Made by a program: the position numbers and the translations under genes
Shown here: positions 8,311 to 17,312 of the stretch, in pieces
Layout: every line of letters starts with the position of its first letter
Position numbering within the stretch: position 1 is the first letter of the stretch
Assembly (NCBI GenBank): GCA_028824125.1
Contig: JAPPES010000158.1
Span: 62,001 to 126,000 of the forward strand
Reading direction: 5' to 3'
Length of the DNA: 64,000 nt
DNA from: Candidatus Poribacteria bacterium
GTDB taxonomy: Bacteria; Poribacteria; WGA-4E; WGA-3G
The notes under the pieces: generated by a model
Database searches by the model: none
Told to the model about the DNA's origin: nothing
Seen by the model: the letters and a program-made list of their open reading frames with translations, nothing else

Positions 8311-10116
8311 TTATTCATCCGTTGCCAGCATTGCTGTAAACGCTTCTTGCGGGACATCAACGCTGCCAATCTGTTTGAGTCGTTTTTTACCTTGCTTTTG
8401 TCTTTCCAACAATTTACGTTTTCGAGTTATATCACCGCCATAACATTTGGCTGTAACATTTTTCCGAAGTGCTCTGACTGTATCACGTGCTACGATCTTG
8501 TTACCTATCGCTGCCTGAACAGGAATCTCAAACATCTGACGGGGAATCAACTCTGTTAATTTACGAACTAAGATTTTCCCCCGTTCCTCAGCCACCTCGC
8601 GTGGTAAAATAGTTGAAAGCGCGTCTACAGGTTTACCGTTGAGTAGCACGTCTAACTTTGCAAGATTCTCTGTTTTATATTCTCCTATATCATATTCCAG
8701 CGAACCGTACCCGCGAGTGATCGATTTAAGCTTCGGATAAAAGTCCACCAACATTTCACTAAGCGGTAACTCATAAAGCAGCTGCGCACGAACAGCATCA
8801 AGTTGATTCATCCGTTTATATATACCCCGCCGCTTCTGACAAAGTTCCATCGCATTTCCGATATACTCTCGTGGCACAATTATATCTATATTGACGTAAG
8901 GTTCCTCTATTCGTTCTATATGCTGAATTTCAGGGAGATGGGCGGGATTGTCTACTAACACATGCTCACCTGATTTTAGAAAAACACGATACATCACGCT
9001 GGGCGCAGTGCGAACAAGCGAAAGTTCAAATTCACGCTCAAGACGTTCATGGATAATTTCCATGTGAAGTAAACCTAAAAATCCGCACCGAAATCCAAAA
9101 CCGAGGGCAACGGAAGTTTCCGGTTCATAAGTGAAAGAAGCATCATTGAGGCGGAGTTTTTCTAACGCCTCTCGTAGTGCATGAAATTGATTGGAATCTT
9201 CTGGATAGAGTCCACTAAATACGAGCGGTTTTATCTCTTGGTATCCGGGGAGCGGTTCCGCTGTAGGGTGCAGATGATGTGTGATTGTATCACCAATCTT
9301 CGCGTGGTCTATTTCGCGAATCCCAGCGATGATATATCCGACTGCACCCGTTAGGAGTTCGGTTGTCGGTTGCATCTGAGGCGTAAAAATGCCGACCTCT
9401 TCGATTTCATAAGAGCGTTTCGTCTGCATCAGTTGTATTTTATCTCCCGGTGCAACACTCCCATCGAAAATACGGGTGTACATAATCACACCGCGATAGT
9501 TATTGTAAACTGAATCAAGCACAAGTGCTTTTAGAGGTGCATCAGATTCGCCGACAGGGGCAGGGATTCGGTTGACAATCGCCTCTAATATAGCGGGAAT
9601 TCCGATACCAGCTTTTGCACTTACAAGGAGCGCATCAGCAGCAGGGATGCCGACTACCTCTTCAATTTGCCGTTTGACTTCATCAGGTTGCGCAGCTGGC
9701 AAATCAATCTTATTAATAACGGGGATAATCTCAAGTTCATTTTCAATTGCGAGATACGCGTTTGCCAAGGTTTGCGCTTCAACGCCTTGCGCGGCATCAA
9801 CAATTAAAATCGCACCTTCACATGCAGCGAGGCTTCGTGATACCTCATAAGTAAAATCAACATGTCCAGGGGTATCAATCAAGTTGAGTTCGTATAGGTT
9901 CTCATCTTCCGCACGATATTTCAGTTTAACTGCGGTGGCTTTGATCGTGATACCCCGTTCCCGTTCGAGGTCCATCAAATCAAGCACCTGTTCCCGCATC
10001 TCTCTTTCGGCAAGCGTGTTCGTCCGCTCTAAGAGTCGGTCACTGAGTGTGCTTTTTCCGTGGTCTATATGTCCTAAAATACAGAAGTTGCGTATGTTTT
10101 GAAGTTCGGTTGACAT
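8311..10116 (-). CDS. lepA: Elongation factor 4 (back-translocating GTPase)
   Basis: LepA/EF4 is a ribosome-associated GTPase. The 601-aa length is typical. Visible motifs are the P-loop GHIDHGKST, the switch region [15 protein letters not shown], and NKIDLP. The C-terminal EF4-specific part is also present, with [19 protein letters not shown] near the end. The absence of an EF-G domain IV and the C-terminal [16 protein letters not shown] segment distinguish it from EF-G. It is the first gene of a probable minus-strand unit with the two beta-helix genes. Confidence 0.97.
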   Translation of the reverse strand: MSTELQNIRNFCILGHIDHGKSTLSDRLLERTNTLAEREMREQVLDLMDLERERGITIKATAVKLKYRAEDENLYELNLIDTPGHVDFTYEVSRSLAACEGAILIVDAAQGVEAQTLANAYLAIENELEIIPVINKIDLPAAQPDEVKRQIEEVVGIPAADALLVSAKAGIGIPAILEAIVNRIPAPVGESDAPLKALVLDSVYNNYRGVIMYTRIFDGSVAPGDKIQLMQTKRSYEIEEVGIFTPQMQPTTELLTGAVGYIIAGIREIDHAKIGDTITHHLHPTAEPLPGYQEIKPLVFSGLYPEDSNQFHALREALEKLRLNDASFTYEPETSVALGFGFRCGFLGLLHMEIIHERLEREFELSLVRTAPSVMYRVFLKSGEHVLVDNPAHLPEIQHIERIEEPYVNIDIIVPREYIGNAMELCQKRRGIYKRMNQLDAVRAQLLYELPLSEMLVDFYPKLKSITRGYGSLEYDIGEYKTENLAKLDVLLNGKPVDALSTILPREVAEERGKILVRKLTELIPRQMFEIPVQAAIGNKIVARDTVRALRKNVTAKCYGGDITRKRKLLERQKQGKKRLKQIGSVDVPQEAFTAMLATDE

Positions 10117-10302
10117 GATGTAAATAGTATATCACAATTCTGGTCAATTTACCATAAAAAGATTGTTAGGGACATATCAAAAACTGAAATCAATTGAATT
10201 CTATCTAAATGTGTGCTAAACTCAAAAATGTTCTTTGCGGCTTGTTTTTGTAAGTGAACTTTCACCCTATTCCATTTTTTATGTCCCATGAGGAAACATC
10301 TG

Positions 10303-13300
10303 ATGAAGAAGAGAACCTTAATCATAATAAGTCTGTTGTTAGTTTCTTTTTTAATTTTTCAGAACTGTTTAGCACAAGACTACAGTCAATGGGGTCTGCC
10401 AGAAGGTACCATAGCACGCCTCGGTAAAGGGTGGGTGACGGATATGGCGTTTTCACCTGATGGGAATCAGCTGGCTGTGGCATGTTCTATCGGTGTATGG
10501 CTCTATAATGTCCGCACTGGCACAGAGGAAGCATTCCTAAAAGGAGGTATGGAATTGGTCAATTCGGTTGCCTATTCTCCAGATGGGAAAATCCTCGCAA
10601 GTGGAAGTAATGATTGGACGATTCGAATTTGGGATGTAGAAAACCGAAAGCATATTAAGACACTTGGAAGGCATACGGGTAAGGTTAATTCTGTAGCGTT
10701 TTCGCAAGATGGAGAGACCATTGTAAGTGGAGGTGATGATGGAATTAGAGTTTGGAACGTTGAAAACTGGAGCGATAAAATACTCTATAAAAGTGAGAAT
10801 GTTGGCATAATTAACGTGATGTATTCACCTGATGGAAAAACACTTACGAGTTTAAGTAAAAACGGCGAAATAGAATCATGGGATTTAACAAATGGTGAGA
10901 AGCAATGGAGTATCTTAGGGTATAGAAAATCAAGAAATTTCAAATTACTGCTACCGAATGCTAATAAATTAAGTTCATACTCACTTGATGGTAAGACATT
11001 TGCCAATTGGTCTGGTGTAGATATGCGTTTGTATAACGTAGTCAAAGGCAATTTGGAACTTTTCTCTGAAAGACCTGAAATATATGTTTATTCGTTTGCA
11101 TTTTCACCAGATGGCAGTAAGTTTGTCACTGGTGGTGAGGACGGTTCAATTAGTTTATGGAATAGGGAAACTGCCAATCTCTTAAGCACTCTTTCTGGTC
11201 ATTCAGATGCGGTCGTTTCTTTGGTATATTCTCGGGATGGAAAAATCTTTGCAAGTGCAAGTTTAGATGGGACAATTCGTCTGTGGGGTGCGGTGGGCAA
11301 ATTTCCTAAACGAACTTTTACGGGACATACCTATAACTTTGATTTCCTCGCATATTCGCCAAACGGTAAGACACTTGCAAGCCGAACTAAGAACGGCAAC
11401 ATTTTTGTATGGGATGCTGGGACATTTAAACATAAGTTTACATTTGCTGTGCATACAAATAACAAAGATATTCTACAAGCTGTTGAAAGACGTAATATGA
11501 GGAACAGTACCGAAAGAATCAATGTGCCGTTGGTTTATTCTCCCGATGGAACTACACTTGCCACTGCAGATATGAAGAATACCGTCCGTTTATGGGACAC
11601 AGAAAGTGGCAAGCCCAAATTAACTTTTGATGCAAAAATTAATGAAGAACAACTTTTTGATCACGGTCGACGCTCAAATACTATCACTTCGTTAGCGTAT
11701 TCTCCCGATGGGAAGACACTTGTAGGTGAAAGTAGGGATGGTAAGATCCACTTCTGGGACCTTGAACGTGAAGGGTACCGACAAACGTTTGCAAAGCAGG
11801 AATATCCATCCATTTACTTAGGGTATTCCTCGAATGATAGTCTGATTACAAGTGAGGTGTATTCAAAAATAAATATATGGGATGTTCCAAAACAACAACT
11901 TATCCGAACAATTAACATACAACAAATAAAAAACGGGAGGGATGGCATAAATTCCATTTCATTTTCTCCAGATGGCAAGACGGTCGCAGGGACAAGTAGC
12001 GATGTAATCTATCTTTGGAATACTGAAACTGGAACGCTACGACAAAAATTTTCAACACATTCAGGTAAGGTTACTTCAGTTGCTTATTCACCGGATGGTA
12101 GTATGCTTGCAAGCGCCGGTGATGATAATGTCATTCGTGTGTGGAATGCGGAGGCAGGACAACGTCTGCAAACGCTTTATGGACATTCGAACAGTGTGAC
12201 TTTAGTAGCGTACTCTCCTGATGGCAACAAACTCGCAAGCACAAGTGATGACGGTACAATTTTATTATGGGATATTTCTAATGTTAAGCAGCTTAGAGAA
12301 CTAAAATTCGGAGATAAAAAATCTCAAAATATATCTCAGTGGGATTTACCTAAGGGAGCTTCAGCACGTCTTGGTAAAGGTTTAGTAAAAGATATGGCGT
12401 ACTCACCAGATGGCAAACATTTAGCAGTCGCAAGCACTATAGGCATTTGGATATATGATGTACACACAGGGGACGAACGCGCCTTGTTTACAGGACCTGT
12501 GTCCTCAAGCGAGCAAATTTTATATTCCCCAGATGGTAGAATCCTTGCGGGGAGAAATTCTCGTGAGATTTATTCACTTGATGCAGTAACCGGTAAATAT
12601 TTACATACGATTTCTTTGAATTCTTACCATTCAGGTTCTGGGCGTAGGGTGTTTGTGTATTCACAGGACGGGGACACACTTGCAAGTTGGGGACATGGTG
12701 GTAGTGTACAATTGTGGGATGCTGTGACAGGTGAGAATAAACACACAATTGAAGGCACAAGGGATAGTTATTCTTTCGCATATTCTCCAGATGATACTAC
12801 AATTGCTTATTCTGCAGGTAGATTAGGTGAGAAAAATGATATTCATTTATGGGATGTGACATCCTCAAAACACAAGAAAACTTTAACCGGACACAAGCAT
12901 CAGGTTGAATCAATCATATATGCTCCAGATGGAAAAACCATAGCAAGTATGAGTAAGCCAGATGGTTGGTCGCCCGGTTCAAGTAAAATCGATATCCTAT
13001 TGTGGGATGCAGAAACTGGTAATCTTAAGCACACACTCACTTATGACAAATATGTTCATTTAATTACGTATTCTCCGGATGGTAAGACACTGGCTGTTGA
13101 ATCAGATGAACTGATTGACTTATGGGATGTGTTAAGTGGAAAACTTAAACATAAACTTTTGGGGTATCCACCATTTGTATTTTCACCAGATGGCAAAACA
13201 ATTGCGTGTGATGGTTATATCAACACTATTAGTTTGTGGAATGCAGTATCGGGTAGACCGTTGCGGTCACTCAATGGACCATTGGGGGGAGTCACTTCAC

Positions 13301-14310
13301 TACGATACTCCCCTGACGGTAAGACGCTAACAGGATTAGATGAACACAACATGGTTTGCGTTTGGGATGTAGTAAGTGGAAAACTTAAACATACTTTTGA
13401 GCATTCTGGTGATATCAGAACTTTGGCATATTCCCCTGATGGCAAGACACTGGCTTCTGGTGGGAGTGACAGCATGATCCGTCTTTGGGATGTTGATTCA
13501 GGCACACAAAGATTAAAATTGAATGGACTGGGTTCTATTGTTGAAATAATAGCCTATTCACCAGATGGGAAATCAATAGCCGCTGATAGTGAATATAACA
13601 CAGTTCTATTATGGGATATTTCTAATGGAAAGCAAAAACAGAAATTTAAACTTGATATGCCGCATCATATTGTCCGCTCAATTGCGTATTCCTCTGATGG
13701 AAAGACATTAGCTACCTCAGGACCAGAAAATACGATTGTATTGTGGGATGTAATGACAGGAACACGAAAAAAAATTCTTACTGGACATACTAAATATGTG
13801 TGGTCGGTAGCCTATTCACCTGATGGTAAAACATTAGCCAGTGGAAGCGATACCAATATTTTTTTGTGGGATGCGTCTACAGGCGAGCATAAACGCACGC
13901 TCTCTGATAATACGCGTTCCGCATATAGAGTGGTGTTTTCACCAGATGGAACGACGTTAGCCAGTGCGGGCGATCACGATGATATTAATTTGTGGGATTT
14001 GGAGAGGGGGAAAATCAAATCTGCACTCACGCACAATCAAATTGGATATCAGGCACATACAGTCGCTTATTCACCAGATGGTATGATGTTGGCAAGTGGT
14101 AGTGGTAACGGATTTATTCATTTATGGAATGCACATACTGGTAAATTGAAAAAGGTGTTATACGGACATTATAATTATCACGGTGTCAATTCGTTAGTTT
14201 TTTCACCAGATGGCACAACCCTTGCAAGTGGAAGTTGGGACGGAACAATTTTACTGTGGGATTTAACAGAATTCAAGCCCCCAACGGAAACCGTATCACA
14301 AGGAGATTAG
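10303..14310 (+). CDS. Secreted double-module WD40 repeat protein
   Basis: About 1335 aa with an N-terminal signal peptide ending at LAQ. The whole mature protein consists of WD40-type blades with recurring YSPDGKTLAS and LWD motifs. The block LPEGTIARLGKGWVTDMAFS near the mature N-terminus recurs near residue 680 as LPKGASARLGKGLVKDMAYS, so the protein is two propeller modules in tandem, probably from an internal duplication. I choose ATG 10303 because AGGAAA precedes it at a usable distance; ATG 10288 is an alternative. Expected to be periplasmic or extracellular as a protein-interaction platform. Two single-module relatives are encoded at 51.3 and 53.3 kb. The function is not known. Confidence 0.85.
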   Translation: MKKRTLIIISLLLVSFLIFQNCLAQDYSQWGLPEGTIARLGKGWVTDMAFSPDGNQLAVACSIGVWLYNVRTGTEEAFLKGGMELVNSVAYSPDGKILASGSNDWTIRIWDVENRKHIKTLGRHTGKVNSVAFSQDGETIVSGGDDGIRVWNVENWSDKILYKSENVGIINVMYSPDGKTLTSLSKNGEIESWDLTNGEKQWSILGYRKSRNFKLLLPNANKLSSYSLDGKTFANWSGVDMRLYNVVKGNLELFSERPEIYVYSFAFSPDGSKFVTGGEDGSISLWNRETANLLSTLSGHSDAVVSLVYSRDGKIFASASLDGTIRLWGAVGKFPKRTFTGHTYNFDFLAYSPNGKTLASRTKNGNIFVWDAGTFKHKFTFAVHTNNKDILQAVERRNMRNSTERINVPLVYSPDGTTLATADMKNTVRLWDTESGKPKLTFDAKINEEQLFDHGRRSNTITSLAYSPDGKTLVGESRDGKIHFWDLEREGYRQTFAKQEYPSIYLGYSSNDSLITSEVYSKINIWDVPKQQLIRTINIQQIKNGRDGINSISFSPDGKTVAGTSSDVIYLWNTETGTLRQKFSTHSGKVTSVAYSPDGSMLASAGDDNVIRVWNAEAGQRLQTLYGHSNSVTLVAYSPDGNKLASTSDDGTILLWDISNVKQLRELKFGDKKSQNISQWDLPKGASARLGKGLVKDMAYSPDGKHLAVASTIGIWIYDVHTGDERALFTGPVSSSEQILYSPDGRILAGRNSREIYSLDAVTGKYLHTISLNSYHSGSGRRVFVYSQDGDTLASWGHGGSVQLWDAVTGENKHTIEGTRDSYSFAYSPDDTTIAYSAGRLGEKNDIHLWDVTSSKHKKTLTGHKHQVESIIYAPDGKTIASMSKPDGWSPGSSKIDILLWDAETGNLKHTLTYDKYVHLITYSPDGKTLAVESDELIDLWDVLSGKLKHKLLGYPPFVFSPDGKTIACDGYINTISLWNAVSGRPLRSLNGPLGGVTSLRYSPDGKTLTGLDEHNMVCVWDVVSGKLKHTFEHSGDIRTLAYSPDGKTLASGGSDSMIRLWDVDSGTQRLKLNGLGSIVEIIAYSPDGKSIAADSEYNTVLLWDISNGKQKQKFKLDMPHHIVRSIAYSSDGKTLATSGPENTIVLWDVMTGTRKKILTGHTKYVWSVAYSPDGKTLASGSDTNIFLWDASTGEHKRTLSDNTRSAYRVVFSPDGTTLASAGDHDDINLWDLERGKIKSALTHNQIGYQAHTVAYSPDGMMLASGSGNGFIHLWNAHTGKLKKVLYGHYNYHGVNSLVFSPDGTTLASGSWDGTILLWDLTEFKPPTETVSQGD

Positions 14311-14367
14311 GAGACCCAACCCTTAAAAAGCCGAGTTAACAATAGGCACAGAAATGAGTCTCCTAAA

Positions 14368-14479
14368 TATAGTAAAACCATAATTACCTGGACATTGGCG
14401 AGGTTAAGAAACCTCGCCAGCGAAAGCGTGTGGGATTATTGTTCATAAAAATGTGAACATATTTTCGAATTTTACTATA
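14368..14479 (-). repeat. MITE-like repeat with 10-bp TATAGTAAAA inverted termini
   Basis: The 112-bp element is bounded by TATAGTAAAA and its exact inverse TTTTACTATA, with an internal hairpin GGCGAGG..CCTCGCC. Read on the minus strand it matches the repeat at 45193-45296 (shared TATAGTAAAAT.CGAAAATATGT, AACAAT.C and GAGGTT.. core) and the partial copy at 38463. It lies between convergent genes and could also act as a terminator. Confidence 0.75.
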
Positions 14480-14498
14480 AAGCACTCCTTGAGGGTTT

Positions 14499-15101
14499 TT
14501 ACAAAGACTTGACCTTAATATTCCGGAACCAGAGTTTTCCGCCATGGTCTTGAAGACCGATATGTCCTTTGCGCGGAAAATCCTTGAGCGCAATACCGAA
14601 TTTGTTCCTGCTGCCATCAGGGTTCTTGTGAGGTGTATCCCACAGATCCAAATCGGCACGGACAATCTCTTCACCGTTCATCTCAACTACAATGAGACTA
14701 CCATCACAAGTGATTATCATCTCATTCCATTCGCCCGCAGGTTTACAAACGTTGCGAGTTGGCTCCAAGGCATCGTAAAGTGCACCGCAACAGTGTTTTG
14801 TAGCAGGTTCTTTGCCGTGTGTATCTAAAATCTGGATCTCAAGTCCTGTCTGGACGGGACGTTGCAAATCTTCCCAACGAATAAAAACACCGCTATTTAC
14901 TTTTGGTTCACTCATATACTCTAACGACAAAACAAAATTGTCAAATTGTTCTTCTGAATAGAGCATCTGACCACCTTTAACGGTACATAGAATAGAACCG
15001 TCATCAACAACCCAACCTTCGGCTTTACCGGTGGCTCCCCAACCGGTTAACGTTTCACCATCAAAGAGGGATTTCCAACCATTAGTTTGTTCTTTTGCCA
15101 T
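14499..15101 (-). CDS. DUF1080 (3-keto-disaccharide hydrolase-like) domain protein
   Basis: The 200-aa protein is a single DUF1080 concanavalin-like domain. It shows the opening GWKSLFDGETLTGW, the FVLSLEYMSEPKVNSGVF strand pair, the GLEIQILD motif and the closing GHIGLQDHGGKLWFRNIKVK. Members of this family are often secreted glycan-active proteins of Planctomycetes and related bacteria, and some act on 3-keto-glycosides. No signal peptide is seen here, which is unusual for the family. The ATG at 15101 with GGAAA upstream is preferred over a start at 15140. It is followed upstream on the same strand by a phosphohydrolase gene after a repeat-filled gap of 273 bp. Confidence 0.85.
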   Translation of the reverse strand: MAKEQTNGWKSLFDGETLTGWGATGKAEGWVVDDGSILCTVKGGQMLYSEEQFDNFVLSLEYMSEPKVNSGVFIRWEDLQRPVQTGLEIQILDTHGKEPATKHCCGALYDALEPTRNVCKPAGEWNEMIITCDGSLIVVEMNGEEIVRADLDLWDTPHKNPDGSRNKFGIALKDFPRKGHIGLQDHGGKLWFRNIKVKSL

Positions 15102-15123
15102 CAATATTTCCTTTCTTAAATTA

Positions 15124-15341
15124 TAGGTTGGGCAGAGCATAAGCGAAACCCTTATGCGTCAATTTAGTGCCCGATTTTCTTCTTGTAGGAGCGAGCTTCA
15201 CCCGATGTCGCGAGCGAAGCTCGCTCCTACAGCATGTCCGAAGTGCCAAATTCCAAACGCGCGTTTGGCAATGAATTCGCGACTACGAACGCTTGTCTTC
15301 TTAAATTGACGACTATGGGTAGAGCGTAAGCGAAACCCAAC
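15124..15341. repeat. Composite intergenic repeat with GGAGCGAGCTTC palindrome
   Basis: A 16-bp inverted repeat (TGTAGGAGCGAGCTTC and its inverse, 15184-15231) lies between two direct copies of a GGGcAGAGC.TAAGCGAAACCC motif (about 15128-15150 and 15318-15340). A related palindrome, GAGCGAC..GTCGCTC followed by CTACAG, occurs at 16638-16665. This looks like a small mobile or recombinogenic repeat; no gene is visible. Confidence 0.6.
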
Positions 15342-15375
15342 AAATTCTAATTTACAAGATATACTCTAATTCAAT

Positions 15376-16485
15376 TTATTGTAAACTTTTTAAAAATAGT
15401 TTGCCTATATCAAGATTATATTCAAAATCTGTTGCCGACCATGGACTGTTATATCCAATAATTGGCACATAACTTTCGTGACGCGAACCGTGTGAACGCA
15501 CAGAAACAGACGCAGACGCCACATCTAATTCACCAAAGACGGTGTCTTTATCAGCCAATACAAAAATATCTCCAATCCTATCAGGATGAAGGCGAAATGT
15601 ACGTGCAGCATCTTCAGCAGAATAGACCTCTTCAATACCCGTTGTATTTAGAAGTGTTTGTACTGCTTGTTCAATCTTAATCCTATTTTCAAGGAAAACG
15701 TACGCTGCACCGCCTAAGTTGCCGTGATGCACTACATACCGATCTTTTATTATAGGAATGGAGGTTGCAGGAATACCGTGCTGCGTTAAAACACGCCCAG
15801 GGTCAAGCGCAACTGATTTGTCCATCATCCCGTGATCAGCAGTAATGTATATCTCTCGGTTAGGATCGTCATCTACGATTTCACCGATGATGCGGTCCAA
15901 TTCTGCCATGTGTTGTTGAGACAACTCATCCTGTGGTGCATATTTGTGCTGCACCCAATCCGTTGTGGAACAATAAACGAACTGCGGATCATGTGTCCGT
16001 AAAGTCCAACGCACAGCACGTAGTAGCCACCAGTTTATCTCACACGAATAAATCGGTTCAGCAGGACCCACAGCATCAATATATTCATAAGGCGGTGCTT
16101 CTGCCGCGACTGCTATATCGGCGCCGCTTTCTAAAATTCGTAATAGCTTCTGCTTTGTCACGAACAGTGCGGTTTTATCCGCAAATTTCGTATCTTTAGC
16201 GACCTCAAACAGTGTTGGTGCGAGGAGAAAGCGGTTATCCTCAATAAATTCACCTTTACCGGTTTTTCTGTCAACATAATAATTAGAGGTAATGCCGTGT
16301 GTTTCAGGAAACGCCCCCGTTGCAATACTCACATTGTTGACATTTGTCACAGATGGAATGATGGCGTTTGCATGCTGATAAAATCCTGTATCCGCCAATT
16401 TACGAATATTAGGAATATCGCTCGCTGCCAAGTAATCATGACTTCCCGCATCAATACAGAGTATAAAAATTTTTCGTATTTTCAC
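15376..16485 (-). CDS. Alkaline phosphatase superfamily hydrolase, phosphonoacetate hydrolase-like
   Basis: The 369-aa protein has the metal and nucleophile layout of nucleotide pyrophosphatase/phosphodiesterase-type enzymes. These are an early Asp (CIDAGSHD), a nucleophile-region IPSVTNVNNVSIATG with Thr, the TTDWVQHKY metal site, TADHGMMD, and a late His (RSHGSRHE). The PSVTNVNN..SIATG..PETHGI pattern is close to what I recall of phosphonoacetate hydrolase PhnA, so cleavage of a C-P bond is possible. A phosphodiesterase is the alternative. No signal peptide, hence probably cytoplasmic. An alcohol dehydrogenase of the phosphonate-associated type lies 4 kb away. Confidence 0.75.
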   Translation of the reverse strand: MKIRKIFILCIDAGSHDYLAASDIPNIRKLADTGFYQHANAIIPSVTNVNNVSIATGAFPETHGITSNYYVDRKTGKGEFIEDNRFLLAPTLFEVAKDTKFADKTALFVTKQKLLRILESGADIAVAAEAPPYEYIDAVGPAEPIYSCEINWWLLRAVRWTLRTHDPQFVYCSTTDWVQHKYAPQDELSQQHMAELDRIIGEIVDDDPNREIYITADHGMMDKSVALDPGRVLTQHGIPATSIPIIKDRYVVHHGNLGGAAYVFLENRIKIEQAVQTLLNTTGIEEVYSAEDAARTFRLHPDRIGDIFVLADKDTVFGELDVASASVSVRSHGSRHESYVPIIGYNSPWSATDFEYNLDIGKLFLKSLQ

Positions 16486-16841
16486 ACTGTGTTACACTTC
16501 CCTACCCGTTTTATGTTGATAGCATTGCACCAATGCTAAAAGATTATAGCACATGTCTGTTTAGTTTATCAAAGATATTCCTAACAGGGGTGTGTAAATA
16601 TTTTGTCACTTGTTTGTTCACGATTACGCTAATTCTGTTCGAGCGACTTGGAGGTCGCTCCTACAGAAGAAATCGAAGCGGGACTTACACATTCGTTGCA
16701 TTTGTAAGTGGGAATACGAAGGAAAATTACGCTACATTAAATTTCGTATACCGAACTCACGTTATAGTTACGCATAGACTTATAAATGTTTAATTTAACA
16801 CAAAAATAAATTTGACATAATATAACTGTATGTGTTATTAT

Positions 16842-17122
16842 AACTCAAGTTGCCACTATGTAGCACAATCTGTATGAAGTTTAAATAAATATTTCGGTAA
16901 GGGGACGAGGTTAGGAAACCTCGTCAGCAGCAGGCGTACATCTCTGCTGGCGAGGTTTCCTAACCTCGCCAAATTACCCAATTTATTTTTTAAACTTCAT
17001 ACAGATTGTGCCTGCAAGTGCGCAAACTGACAGTTTGCGCTACAAATATTGGCTAATTATCAGCATGTTTTCATTAAAGACGGTGTTTCCATGTCTAAAA
17101 CTTATAGGTAGCAACTTAGGTT
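16842..17122 (-). repeat. MITE-like element D, copy 1 (interrupted by element C)
   Basis: Terminal inverted repeats AACTCAAGTTGCCAC and the inverse of AACCTAAGTTGCTACC bound this element. Its right part, read on the minus strand, matches 59181-59290 at roughly 90% (shared CCTATAAGTTTT, GACATGGAAACACCGTC, AATTAGCCAATATTTGTAG, and the CAAACTGTCAGTTTG palindrome). A second palindromic element (16873-17001) is inserted in the loop of its internal CACAATCTG/CAGATTGTG hairpin. Confidence 0.75.
16873..17001. repeat. MITE-like element C, copy 1, nested in element D
   Basis: A 129-bp palindromic element beginning TATGAAGTTTAAA and ending TTTAAACTTCATA, with inner arms CGGTAA / TTACCC and a core of two GAGGTTAGG/CCTAACCTC palindromes. 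It occupies the loop of the element D hairpin. If TGAAG..CTTCA is the element, the flanking TA on both sides would be a target duplication. The left 28 bases are identical to copy 2 at 21973. Confidence 0.75.
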
Positions 17123-17312
17123 ATTATAATTCCAGTGCCGTTCATCAGAACGTACTGTCAAATAACGGTGTAAATAAACAATACAAAGTTATAATGCCTA
17201 ATCCAAAACTATTTATTGCGAGAAAAACATTTATACTGAAAGGATAACCTCTTTTCTACTTTTGTCTCTAAAAATCTTAAAACTGTCCAAATTATAGTAT
17301 GGAGTTAAATTT

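Larger units (their letters stand above)
16486..17312. other. Gene-free, repeat-rich intergenic region
   Basis: No convincing gene is present in these 827 bases. The region holds a GAGCGAC palindrome at 16638-16665 and a composite MITE-like block from 16842 to 17122, described separately. The stretch 16700-16840 is AT-rich and unremarkable. The start of the adhesin-like gene at 17313 has GGAG seven to eight bases upstream. Confidence 0.7.
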
